Shown here piece by piece: positions 34,191 to 44,578 of a DNA stretch of 64,000 bases. The position numbers and the translations under genes were made by a program. The notes under the pieces were generated by a model. The model worked only from the letters and a program-made list of their open reading frames with translations. It had not been told where the DNA came from and did no database searches. How positions within the stretch are numbered: position 1 is the first letter of the stretch; every line of letters starts with the position of its first letter. The DNA lies in assembly GCF_029837695.1 (NCBI RefSeq), contig NZ_JAOEEA010000002.1, forward strand, positions 1 to 64,000. The letters run 5' to 3'. The DNA comes from Pseudomonas sp. GD04019 (GTDB lineage: Bacteria > Pseudomonadota > Gammaproteobacteria > Pseudomonadales > Pseudomonadaceae).

Positions 34191-35444
34191 TTACTTGCCG
34201 TAAACCGGCAGCTTGGCGCAGATGGCCTTGACCTTCTCGCGTACCGCGTCGACCACGGACTCGTCGCCCATGTTCTGCAGGATGTCGCAGATCCAGCCAG
34301 CCAGCTCCTTGCACTCGGCTTCCTGGAAGCCGCGGGTGGTGACGGCCGGGGTGCCGATGCGCAGGCCGGAGGTGACGAAGGGCGAACGCGGGTCGTTCGG
34401 CACGCTGTTCTTGTTCACGGTGATGAAGGCACGACCCAGGGCGGCGTCGGCGTCCTTACCGGTGATGTCCTGCTTGATCAGGGACAGCAGGAACAGGTGG
34501 TTCTGGGTGCCGCCGGAGACGACATCGAAACCGCGCTCGATGAACACGCTGGCCATGGCCTGGGCGTTCTTCACCACCTGCTGCTGGTAGGCTTTGAACT
34601 CGGGCTGCAGGGCTTCCTTGAAGCAGATGGCCTTGGCGGCGATCACGTGCTCCAGCGGGCCACCCTGGGCGCCCGGGAAGACGGCGGAGTTCAGCTTCTT
34701 CTCGATCTCTTCGTTCTTCTTGGCCAGGATCAGGCCGCCGCGCGGGCCGCGCAGGGTCTTGTGGGTGGTGGTGGTGACCACGTCGGCGAAGGGTACCGGG
34801 TTCGGGTATACGCCGGCGGCGACCAGACCGGCCACGTGGGCCATGTCGACGAACAGGTAGGCACCGACCTTGTCGGCGATGGCGCGGAAGCGGGCGAAGT
34901 CCAGCACCTGGGAGTAGGCGGAGAAGCCGGCAACGATCATCTTCGGCTTGTGCTCGACGGCCAGGCGCTCGACTTCGTCATAGTCGATCAGGCCGGCGTC
35001 GGTGATGCCGTACTGCACGGCGTTGTACAGCTTGCCGGAGGAGGAGACGGAGGCACCGTGGGTCAGGTGACCGCCGTGGGCCAGGCTCATGCCGAGGATG
35101 GTGTCACCGGCGCTCAGCAGGGCCAGGTAGACGGCGGCGTTAGCCTGGGAGCCGGCGTGCGGTTGGACGTTGGCGTAGTCGGCGCCGAACAGCTGCTTGG
35201 CGCGGTCGATGGCCAGTTGCTCGACCACGTCGACGTACTCGCAACCGCCGTAGTAGCGCTTGCCCGGATAGCCTTCTGCATACTTGTTGGTCAGCACGCT
35301 GCCCTGGGCTTCCATCACCGCCGGGCTGGTGTAGTTCTCGGAGGCGATCAGCTCGATGTGATGCTCCTGGCGCTGGGCTTCTTGCTCCATGGCGGCAAAG
35401 AGTTCGGCATCGTAGCGGGCAATGGTCAAATCACGGCTGAACAT
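34191..35444 (-). CDS. glyA: Serine hydroxymethyltransferase
   Basis: A 417-residue PLP enzyme that interconverts serine and glycine while charging tetrahydrofolate. Start [22 protein letters not shown] at 35444 gives the family length. The PLP-lysine motif [16 protein letters not shown], the N-terminal [13 protein letters not shown] and the [22 protein letters not shown] block ([10 protein letters not shown]) are present. No glycine riboswitch is recognisable in the leader. It is the glyA copy next to morA, as in P. aeruginosa. Confidence 0.97.
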   Translation of the reverse strand: MFSRDLTIARYDAELFAAMEQEAQRQEHHIELIASENYTSPAVMEAQGSVLTNKYAEGYPGKRYYGGCEYVDVVEQLAIDRAKQLFGADYANVQPHAGSQANAAVYLALLSAGDTILGMSLAHGGHLTHGASVSSSGKLYNAVQYGITDAGLIDYDEVERLAVEHKPKMIVAGFSAYSQVLDFARFRAIADKVGAYLFVDMAHVAGLVAAGVYPNPVPFADVVTTTTHKTLRGPRGGLILAKKNEEIEKKLNSAVFPGAQGGPLEHVIAAKAICFKEALQPEFKAYQQQVVKNAQAMASVFIERGFDVVSGGTQNHLFLLSLIKQDITGKDADAALGRAFITVNKNSVPNDPRSPFVTSGLRIGTPAVTTRGFQEAECKELAGWICDILQNMGDESVVDAVREKVKAICAKLPVYGK

Positions 35445-35627
35445 GGTGGTCACCTGATCTATCAGCGGGCGGTAGTAAGAGTCTGTGCGACGACGCATGG
35501 CGCGAGGCGCGGCGATCGCCAACAGGTTCTAAGGAAGGCGCGCATTCTACCCGATGTGCCGCGCGCTGGCACATGAATGGCGGTCAAGTGCCGGACAAGC
35601 GGGCCTCACACGGCCCGTGTGCGTCAC

Positions 35628-38600
35628 TCAGGTCAGCATGAACAGGGCGTTGCCGCCGAACTGGGCCTCGAACTGGGCGGCCGCCATCGGCTTGCCGAAC
35701 AGATAGCCCTGTACCTCGTCGCAGTCATGCTCGCGCAGGAAGTCCAGTTGCTCCTGGGTCTCCACGCCCTCGGCGATCACCGCCAGGCCCAGGCTGTGGG
35801 CCATGGCGATGATGGCGCGGGCGATCTGGCCATCCTGCTCGCCCGCGGGCAGGCCGTCGACGAAGCTGCGGTCGATCTTCAGCACGTCGATGGGGAACTG
35901 CTTGAGGTAGTTGAGCGACGAGTAGCCGGTGCCGAAGTCGTCCACCGCGATGCACAGGCCGAGCTTCTTCAGGCTGGCCAGAACCTGCATGGTCTCGCCG
36001 ACGTCGTTCATCAGGATGCTCTCGGTCAGCTCCAGTTCCAGGCAGGCCGGCGGCAGGCCGCTGGCGCCGAGGATGCGCGAGATGCGCATGCCCAGCTGGC
36101 CATCGGCGAACTGACGGGCGGACAGGTTGACCGAGACCTTGGGCACGCGCACCCCGGCGTCGTGCCAGGCCTTGAGCTGGCGGCAGGCCTGGGCGAGTAC
36201 CCAGTCGCCGACCTGGGCGATCAGGCCCAGCTCCTCCAGCACCGGAATGAACTCGTTCGGCGCCACCAGGCCGCGGCGCGGGTGCTGCCAGCGCAGCAGG
36301 GCCTCGACGCCGGTCAGGCGCTTGCCGTCGCTGGACAGCTGCGGCTGGTAATAGAGGAGGAACTGGTTCTGCTCCAGGGCATGGCGCAGGTCGCTCTCCA
36401 GCTCCAGGCGCTGCAGCGCGGTGGCGTTCATCTCCGCCTGGTAGAACTGGAAGTTGTTCTTGCCGCGTTCCTTGGCGTGGTACATGGCCGTGTCGGCGTT
36501 CTTCATCAGCTGGCTCAACTCGTCGCCGTCCTGCGGCGCCAGGGCGATGCCGATGCTGGCGGTGACGAAGAACTCGCGGCCCTGCAGGACGAACGGCTGG
36601 GCCAGGCTGGCGAGAATCTGCTCGGCCACGTGGATGGCGCGGTTCAGCGCGCCGGCGCGGGTATTGCGCGCCTGCAGCAGCAGGGTGAACTCGTCGCCGC
36701 CCATGCGCGCCACCGTGTCGTCTTCGGCGACGCAGGCGGCCAGGCGCACGGCCACGTCCTTGAGCATGCGGTCGCCGGCGGCGTGGCCGAGGGAGTCGTT
36801 GATCGGCTTGAAGCGGTCGAGGTCGAGGAACATCAGCACCACCCACTCGTCATGCCGCTCGGCGTGCTGCAGGGCGGTGTGCAGGCGGTCCTGGAACAGG
36901 GTGCGGTTGGGCAGCAGGGTCAGGGCGTCGTAGTAGGCCAGGCGGTGGATGCGCTGTTCGCTGGCCTTGCGCTCGCTGATGTCGTTGAAGAAGCACACAT
37001 AGCTGGCCAGGTCGCCGTCTTCGTCGTGCACCGCGGTGATGCCGACCCAGGCCGGGAACTGCTCGCTGTTCTTGCGCTTGAGCCACAGCTCGCCCTCCCA
37101 GCTGCCGTGCTGGTTGAGCTGGGTGAGGATGTAGGCGAACTGGGCGGCCTGCTGGCGGTCGGCGGTGAGCATGCCCGGCAGCTGGTCGAGCACCTCGGCG
37201 CTGGCGAAGCCGGTGAGGCGCTGGAAGGTCTCGTTGATGCGCACGATGTAGCCGGCCGGGTCGGTGACCAGGATCGCCGCCGTGGAGTGCTCGAATACCG
37301 TGGCGGCCATGCGCAGGTCGCGCTCGGCGCGGCGCTGCTGGGTGATGTCGCGGCCGATGCCGAGCACGCCCTCGAAGCGATCCTGCTCGTCCCACATCAG
37401 CGTCAGGCGCATCTCCACGGTGATCTTGCGGTCGTCGGCGCGCAGGCAGTCGAAGATGAAGGTGCGCCCGGCCAGGCTGGCCTGCAGGCGCGCCAGCTTG
37501 TCCGCCTCGTTGAGGGCGCCGCGCACCTGCTCCATCAGCTGCAGCAGGCTGGCCAGCTGGCGCGGGTTGGTCACGGTGCCGAGCAGGCCGTTGTCCAGCA
37601 GCCACTCCGGGCTGTAGCCGAAGAAGGTCTCGGCCGACGGGCTGACGTAGTTGAGCTGCAGCGTGCTGTCGGTGGACAGGATCACATCGCTGATGCTCTC
37701 CGCCAGCAGGCGGTAGCGCCGCTCGCTGTCGCTCAGGCTGGCTCGGGCGGCGATCTCGCCGGTGATGTCCTTGGCCACGCCGATCAGGCGGCTGACCCGC
37801 CCATGGCGGTCGCGGCTGAGGGCGTGCTCGCGGATGTCGAACCAGTGCCAGCTGCCGTCACGGTGGCGCCAGCGCAGCTGGAAATGCAGCTGCTGGCCCT
37901 GGCCGACCACCTTCTGCAGGTTGCGCAGGCGCTGGTACAGCTCGACGTCGTCGGGGTGCAGGATCTTCTCCCACAGCTTGTCGCCGAAGCGGCGCATCTC
38001 CTCCTTGCTGTAGCCCAGATCCGGGCCCAGGCGGTTGTTGCTGAACATCACCCGCATGCTGCTCATGTCGTGCACGTAGAGGGTGTCCGGCACCGAACGC
38101 AGCACATCGGACCAGAAGCGCTCGCGCTCCACCAGCGACAGTTCCACGCGCTTGCGGCTGGTGATGTCGTGCACGCTGAGGGTCACCGCGCGCAGCTCGT
38201 CGCGGCTCTCGGGGAACTGCAGGTTGAGCCACACGTAGCGCTCGTGACCCTGCGGCGTGTGCATGCGGCTCTCGAACATCATGTCGCGCTCGCCATCGAG
38301 CAGGGTCGCGATCAGCGCATGGCGGGCGCCGCCCTGGCGCAGCGGGGCGAAGCCGATCAGGTGTTCCCAGACCTGTTCGGGGCTGTCCACGCCCAGCAGC
38401 TGCAGGGCCACCTTGTTCACTTCGCTGATGTGGATGCGCTGCAGCAGCTCGGCGTGGCGTTGCGGGTCCACATTCAGCCAGGCCTGCAACTGGCCGCTGT
38501 GCTGCAGGCCCTGGGCGTCGAGGAACAGGCGCAGGTCGAGCAGGTCGAGCACGCAGAGGGCCACGCCGCTGCCCTCGAAGATATCCTGGTAGCGCCGGCG

Positions 38601-39875
38601 GGTGTCCTCCAGCACGTGCAGGGCCTGGCGCTCCTCGGTCACGTCGCGCAATACCCAGGCGCGGCCCGGTTCGGGGTTGTCGGTGTAGAGGGCGTGGCAG
38701 GTCACGTCGAACAGGCGCCGCTCGCCGTCGAGCAGCACCTCGATGGGCTCGGCCTGCTCGTGGAAGGCGCTCTCCAGCCAGGGCGCCAGCGCCGGCAGCA
38801 GCTGCAGCACATGCAGCTCGCTGGCGGTGGCCAGGTCCAGGCCGAACATCCGCTCGGCGCGCGGATTGAGGTAGCTGATATGGCCGTCGGGCTGGGTCAC
38901 CAGTACCCGCTCGTCGATGGCACCGAGTGCGCCGATGGCGTCTTCCATCGAGCGGCGCGACAGGGCGTGGTAGGCGTGCAGGCGACTCTGCTCGCGCAGC
39001 AGGCCGAACAGGGCGAGCAGGGCCAGGGCGCCGCAGAGGATGAACAGCAGCAGCTTGGTGACCTGACGCGGCAGCAGCTCGGCGCGCAGGGCCGGGGCGT
39101 CGAACAGGACGATTACCTGCCAGTCGCTGCCGACCAGGGGCAGTTGCGCGATGTTCTGCTCCCGTTCGGCCTCGCTCAGCGGCGCGCTGCTGTCGTCCGG
39201 CTGGCGCAGCATGACCTTGCCACTGCGCTGGTCCAGCAACAGCCAGGGCAGTTCGGTCGGCTGCTCCGGCAGCCAGCGCTGCAGGGCCTGGGCGCGCAGG
39301 CGCACGCGCCAGCCGCCAACGCCGTGCGGGGCGCTCAGGTCGAGCTGGACCAGCTCCGGGTCCTTGCCGGAGAAGGCGAAGCGGTAAGGCTGCTGCTGGA
39401 CGAAGGGAGCGTGGTCGTCGGCCGTCGGGTTGCTGTCGGCCCGCAGGCGGCCGTCGGCGTCGACCCAGGCGAGGCTGTCCAGGGACGGATAGATGCTGCG
39501 CAGGCGCTCCAGTAGCTGCGTACGCTCGGTCTGTGCCAGCGGTTCGGGATAGTCGGTGAGGAAGGCGCGTCCCGCCTCGGCCTTGAGGCGCATGGCCAGG
39601 GCCAGGTGGCTGCTGAGCTGGCTGGCGTGATCCAGATGGCGCTGGCGCTCGCTCCGCTCCTGATTGCTGGCCTCCTGCTGCAGTTGCCACAGCAGCAGGC
39701 CGAGCATCAGCGCGACCAATAGCGCCAGGGCGCCTTTCAGCGAGCCACGGTGAGGCCGGGCGAGCGGATCGCCAAAGGAGCGGGAAGAAAGGGGGCGGGA
39801 TCGTGACACGCGTATAACCCTGCTGATACAGCTGCCGGAGCGGGGCCTTGCCTGGCAATCGGAACCGCGTAGCAT
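35628..39875 (-). CDS. morA: MorA, membrane PAS-GGDEF-EAL regulator
   Basis: About 1415 residues (ATG at 39875; no strong ribosome site seen). A transmembrane helix (~45-65), a periplasmic sensor region, a second helix (~275-295, KLLLFILCGALALLALFGLL), several PAS/PAC units (PDGHISYLNPRAERMFG; YVWLNLQFP...DITSRKR; LIGVAKDITGE; FLGI-type VLGIGRDITQQ; ASYVCFFNDISERK), then GGDEF (RMGGDEF at ~1059) and EAL (GVEALLRW at ~1190, with NLSARQF, ELTES, DDFGTGYSSL, KIDRSFV, EGVET). Both catalytic motifs look intact, so synthesis and breakdown of c-di-GMP are possible. Its place next to glyA matches PAO1 morA (PA4601), which controls motility and biofilm formation. Confidence 0.92.
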   Translation of the reverse strand: MLRGSDCQARPRSGSCISRVIRVSRSRPLSSRSFGDPLARPHRGSLKGALALLVALMLGLLLWQLQQEASNQERSERQRHLDHASQLSSHLALAMRLKAEAGRAFLTDYPEPLAQTERTQLLERLRSIYPSLDSLAWVDADGRLRADSNPTADDHAPFVQQQPYRFAFSGKDPELVQLDLSAPHGVGGWRVRLRAQALQRWLPEQPTELPWLLLDQRSGKVMLRQPDDSSAPLSEAEREQNIAQLPLVGSDWQVIVLFDAPALRAELLPRQVTKLLLFILCGALALLALFGLLREQSRLHAYHALSRRSMEDAIGALGAIDERVLVTQPDGHISYLNPRAERMFGLDLATASELHVLQLLPALAPWLESAFHEQAEPIEVLLDGERRLFDVTCHALYTDNPEPGRAWVLRDVTEERQALHVLEDTRRRYQDIFEGSGVALCVLDLLDLRLFLDAQGLQHSGQLQAWLNVDPQRHAELLQRIHISEVNKVALQLLGVDSPEQVWEHLIGFAPLRQGGARHALIATLLDGERDMMFESRMHTPQGHERYVWLNLQFPESRDELRAVTLSVHDITSRKRVELSLVERERFWSDVLRSVPDTLYVHDMSSMRVMFSNNRLGPDLGYSKEEMRRFGDKLWEKILHPDDVELYQRLRNLQKVVGQGQQLHFQLRWRHRDGSWHWFDIREHALSRDRHGRVSRLIGVAKDITGEIAARASLSDSERRYRLLAESISDVILSTDSTLQLNYVSPSAETFFGYSPEWLLDNGLLGTVTNPRQLASLLQLMEQVRGALNEADKLARLQASLAGRTFIFDCLRADDRKITVEMRLTLMWDEQDRFEGVLGIGRDITQQRRAERDLRMAATVFEHSTAAILVTDPAGYIVRINETFQRLTGFASAEVLDQLPGMLTADRQQAAQFAYILTQLNQHGSWEGELWLKRKNSEQFPAWVGITAVHDEDGDLASYVCFFNDISERKASEQRIHRLAYYDALTLLPNRTLFQDRLHTALQHAERHDEWVVLMFLDLDRFKPINDSLGHAAGDRMLKDVAVRLAACVAEDDTVARMGGDEFTLLLQARNTRAGALNRAIHVAEQILASLAQPFVLQGREFFVTASIGIALAPQDGDELSQLMKNADTAMYHAKERGKNNFQFYQAEMNATALQRLELESDLRHALEQNQFLLYYQPQLSSDGKRLTGVEALLRWQHPRRGLVAPNEFIPVLEELGLIAQVGDWVLAQACRQLKAWHDAGVRVPKVSVNLSARQFADGQLGMRISRILGASGLPPACLELELTESILMNDVGETMQVLASLKKLGLCIAVDDFGTGYSSLNYLKQFPIDVLKIDRSFVDGLPAGEQDGQIARAIIAMAHSLGLAVIAEGVETQEQLDFLREHDCDEVQGYLFGKPMAAAQFEAQFGGNALFMLT

Positions 39876-40073
39876 GCCCGGAAAAGCGGCCAAGTGCTAT
39901 CACTGTCCATCGGGTCCGGTTTGCCCCTCCGGGAGCATTCCGGTAGCTTTGCCGCACGTGCGTGGGCGCGCGGAGCTATGATGCTCCCTGCCCCAGAGTA
40001 TTGCTCAGCAGCCGGTCGGCCGCTGGCGCAGTTGCCTCTTCAATCCCTCAGCTACACAGAACCAAGGTCATCC

Positions 40074-41741
<1,668 letters not shown>

Positions 41742-41753
41742 ACGCTCGCTGCA

Positions 41754-41787
41754 AAAGAAAACGGGGCCCGCGGGCCCCGTTTTCTTT
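41754..41787. terminator. Bidirectional terminator with 16-bp stem
   Basis: AAAGAAAACGGGGCCC and its full complement around a 2-base loop lie between ettA and the convergent small gene. Confidence 0.85.
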
Positions 41788-41796
41788 ATCTGGGTA

Positions 41797-42231
41797 TCAC
41801 TTGATGCGGCGACTGAGCTGTTCCAGCTCTCGCCTCAGTGAGTCGATCTCGCGGTCCTGGCTATCCAGCTGGCGTTCCAGCTGCGCAAGCTTGTCCACCT
41901 TTCTCTCCAGTTCGTCCAGCTCGCGGCTGCTGCCGCTGGAGTTGCCGCTCAGATTCTGGATGGTGCGCTGCTGCTCCTCGAGTTTGCGCTGTAGCTCGGC
42001 AAGCTTGCGGTGGCCATCGTCCTGCTGGTCGAGCGCTGACCGCAGGTCGCTGAGGTTGACGTTCGATCGTCGAAGGTCGGGCTCGCGGTCGTGCGGATCC
42101 GCGGTCACCAGTACGTCGGTGGTGCTGGAGCCTCGTTCCGTGAAGCTGACTTCCGCTTGTGCGATGCCGACCAGGCCGAGCGCGAGGATCAGAAGGGTGG
42201 GTTTGCCGAACTTGAGCAGCGATGCGTCCAT
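41797..42231 (-). CDS. Secreted coiled-coil protein, unknown
   Basis: A 144-residue protein from the ATG at 42231 (GGGAA upstream). The signal peptide ends GIAQA; after a short linker the C-terminal ~90 residues are a heptad-rich coiled coil (LRSALDQQDDGHRKLAELQRKLEEQQRTI, then LDELERKVDKLAQLERQLDSQDREIDSLRRELEQL). It is probably a periplasmic oligomer. No family recognised. Confidence 0.7.
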   Translation of the reverse strand: MDASLLKFGKPTLLILALGLVGIAQAEVSFTERGSSTTDVLVTADPHDREPDLRRSNVNLSDLRSALDQQDDGHRKLAELQRKLEEQQRTIQNLSGNSSGSSRELDELERKVDKLAQLERQLDSQDREIDSLRRELEQLSRRIK

Positions 42232-42356
42232 GAAGGTTCCCGAGGTCGTGCCACATGGCACATCGCTATGATTGCGGGCCGAGGATGCGGGTTCCTTCGG
42301 GGAAATCCCTTGTAATTCTTCTCTGCTGAGCCAGTCAGGCTGCTATTGCGCGGGCC

Positions 42357-42992
42357 CTACTCCGCGAAGCGAGGCAGCCCGGAAACCTCTTCCACTGCCC
42401 GGGCTTGCTTCAGCGTCACCCGCAAAGGCTTGAAGCCCAGCAGCGAGCGCTCGCCGTCCAGCAGCAGGGTGTCGCCCGGGCGGGCGGCGGCCCACAGGTC
42501 CTGCGGCACGCCGCAGACGTTGTCGTTGAGGAAGTGGCGGTATTCGGCAATGTACAGCGTGCCATCGCAACCGCGGCGCGAGTCGTAGCCGGGCGCCTTG
42601 CCGGTGATGGTCACGACCTGCTGGGCCGGCTCGGAGCCGAACAGATGCAGCAGGCTGGGAATGCCCAGAGCCATGCCTGGCGGCGCCAGCAACAGCAGCA
42701 GGAACAGATGGGACAGCACGAACTTGGTCTTGCTCTTGTGCCGGCTGTGCAGGTGATGCCACAGATAGGAGCGCTGACCGTGCAGGGCCAGCAACATCAG
42801 CAGCAGGGTCGCGGCGATCAGCAATAGGCTGGCGAACAGCAGATCGACGTAGCGGTCCTGGTCCACCAGCAGTCGCTCGAACAGCCCGAGCAGGGCGAGC
42901 GGAGCCACCACGAACAGAGGGTAGAAGAACCACAGCTGCGTCAGTTTCGGGCGTGCGGGTATGGTGCTGGCGGGAATGGTCATGCGGAGCAT
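42357..42992 (-). CDS. Inner-membrane protein, unknown
   Basis: A 211-residue protein with three hydrophobic helices in the first half (LWFFYPLFVVAPLALLGLF, LLFASLLLIAATLLLMLLAL, FVLSHLFLLLLLAPPGMALGI) and a soluble C-terminal half (VVTITGKAPGYDSRRGCDGTLYIAEYRHFLNDNVCGVPQD) with two cysteines. AGGA precedes the ATG at 42992; an ATG at 42983 is also possible. It is downstream of rtcB on the same strand. No family recognised. Confidence 0.65.
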   Translation of the reverse strand: MLRMTIPASTIPARPKLTQLWFFYPLFVVAPLALLGLFERLLVDQDRYVDLLFASLLLIAATLLLMLLALHGQRSYLWHHLHSRHKSKTKFVLSHLFLLLLLAPPGMALGIPSLLHLFGSEPAQQVVTITGKAPGYDSRRGCDGTLYIAEYRHFLNDNVCGVPQDLWAAARPGDTLLLDGERSLLGFKPLRVTLKQARAVEEVSGLPRFAE

Positions 42993-43060
42993 CCTTGTCC
43001 TGAGGATTCGTTCCGTCGAATCGGCTAGCGATTTCTACCCTGTCATCGCGCGCCTGTCAC

Positions 43061-44281
43061 TCAGCCTTTTACGCAGACCACTTGGCGTAGCGTGTGTACT
43101 ACTTCCACCAGGTCGCGCTGAGCGGCCATCACCGCGTCGATGTCCTTGTAGGCCATGGGGATCTCGTCGATCACCTCCTTGTCCTTGCGACACTCCACGT
43201 GGGCGGTGGCGCGTTGCTGGTCCTGTGTCGAGAAGCGCTTCTTCGCCGCCGTGCGGCTCATCACCCGACCGGCGCCATGGCTGCAGGAGCAGAATGCATC
43301 GGCGTTGCCCAGGCCGCGCACGATAAAGCTCTTCGCCCCCATCGAGCCGGGAATGATGCCGAGCTGGCCGCGCTGCGCCGACACCGCGCCCTTGCGGGTG
43401 ACCAGCACCTCGCGGCCGAAGTGCTGTTCACGTTGCACGTAGTTGTGGTGGCAGTCGACCGCTTCCAGCTGCGCCTCGAATGGCTTGCGGATCACCTGGC
43501 GGGCCGCCGCTATCACCGCGAGCATCATCAGGGCGCGGTTCTGCCTGGCATAGTCTTGGGCCCATTCCACCGCTTCCACGTAGTCGGCGAAGTGGCGGCT
43601 ACCTTCCTCGAAATACGCCAGGTCCCTGTCGGGCAGGTTGGCGATGTGCTGGCGCATGTCGGCCTGGGCCAGCTCGATGAAATGTGTGCCGATGGCGTTG
43701 CCCACGCCACGCGAGCCGCTGTGCAGCATGAACCAGACGCGCTGCGCCTCGTCCAGGCAGACCTCGATGAAGTGATTGCCGGTGCCCAGGGTGCCGAGGT
43801 GTTGGCGGTTGTTGGTCTTCTCCAGGCGCGGGTACTTCTGGGTAATGCTCCTGAAGCGACCGGCCAGGGCTTTCCACGCCTGGTCCGCCTGGTCCGGCAC
43901 ATCGTTCCAGGCGCCTTGGTCGTGCTTGCCGAAGGTCTTGCCGTGGGGCACTGCTTTTTCGATGGCGCTGCGCAGGCCGTGCAGGTTGTCCGGCAGGTCG
44001 GCGGCACTCAGCGAAGTGCGCGCGGCGATCATGCCGCAGCCGATGTCCACGCCCACGGCGGCGGGGATGATGGCGCCGAGGGTGGGAATCACACTGCCGA
44101 TGGTCGAGCCCTTGCCCAGGTGCACGTCCGGCATCACCGCCAGGTGCTTGAAGATGAACGGCAGTTTCGCCGTGTTGATCAACTGCTGGCGCGCGGCGTC
44201 CTCCACCGGCACGCCGCGGGTCCAGAGCTTGATCGGCTTGCCGCCGGCGACTTCTAGCAGCTGTGGGGAGGAATCTTGCAT
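43061..44281 (-). CDS. rtcB: RNA-splicing ligase RtcB
   Basis: A 406-residue GTP- and Mn-dependent ligase that joins 3'-phosphate or 2',3'-cyclic phosphate RNA ends to 5'-OH ends. Metal and nucleotide motifs are KHLAVMPDVHLGKG, GVDIGCGM, LGTGNHFIEV, HSGSRGVG, DCHHN and the guanylated-histidine motif CSHGAGRVMSR. There is no archease or rtcA next to it. A DksA-type gene lies 20 bp upstream on the other strand. Confidence 0.95.
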   Translation of the reverse strand: MQDSSPQLLEVAGGKPIKLWTRGVPVEDAARQQLINTAKLPFIFKHLAVMPDVHLGKGSTIGSVIPTLGAIIPAAVGVDIGCGMIAARTSLSAADLPDNLHGLRSAIEKAVPHGKTFGKHDQGAWNDVPDQADQAWKALAGRFRSITQKYPRLEKTNNRQHLGTLGTGNHFIEVCLDEAQRVWFMLHSGSRGVGNAIGTHFIELAQADMRQHIANLPDRDLAYFEEGSRHFADYVEAVEWAQDYARQNRALMMLAVIAAARQVIRKPFEAQLEAVDCHHNYVQREQHFGREVLVTRKGAVSAQRGQLGIIPGSMGAKSFIVRGLGNADAFCSCSHGAGRVMSRTAAKKRFSTQDQQRATAHVECRKDKEVIDEIPMAYKDIDAVMAAQRDLVEVVHTLRQVVCVKG

Positions 44282-44301
44282 GACATTGCCCGGCAGGTTA
44301 G

Positions 44302-44499
44302 ATGTCCCATTGTGCGCCTTGCTTCTCGTCAGTGCAGGCCCGGCAGAACGGCCACACTGAAAATATCACCCGCTTGCACCTGGCCGATGGCAGCTACGGT
44401 GAGTGCCAGCGCTGTGGCGAGCAAATCGAGCCGGCACGTATGCAGGCCCTGCCGGCGGCGGAGTTCTGCCTGGCCTGCGCCGGTCGCTTCGGCGTCTGA
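44302..44499 (+). CDS. Short DksA/TraR-type C4 zinc-finger protein
   Basis: A 65-residue protein whose C-terminal half is the DksA/TraR zinc finger: CQRC, 17 residues, CLAC. The long coiled-coil of DksA is absent, so only the finger and a short lead remain (MSHCAPCFSSVQARQNGHTENITRLHLADGSYGE). GGCAGG lies 6 bases before the ATG. It is divergent from rtcB with only 20 bp between start codons, so promoters must overlap coding DNA. The start could differ. Confidence 0.65.
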   Translation: MSHCAPCFSSVQARQNGHTENITRLHLADGSYGECQRCGEQIEPARMQALPAAEFCLACAGRFGV

Positions 44500-44578
44500 C
44501 GCGCGCCTTGCCAGCGGCGCCGAGGCGGCGCCAGAATGGCTCCATCTTGCGGCTAGCCCGCTTCGACAAGGACTTCCG

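Noticed and set aside
35445..35580. Glycine riboswitch before glyA
   Set aside because: I looked for the conserved GGAGAG-type core and tandem layout in the leader and did not see it.
35577..39515. A 1312-codon open frame opposite morA
   Set aside because: Composition is His/Gln/Ala/Val-rich noise from the complementary strand of a GC-rich gene; no start signals, no family features, and morA fully explains the DNA.
39876..39893. TTG start for MorA six codons upstream
   Set aside because: It adds six residues without a ribosome site; the ATG at 39875 gives a length close to the known MorA.
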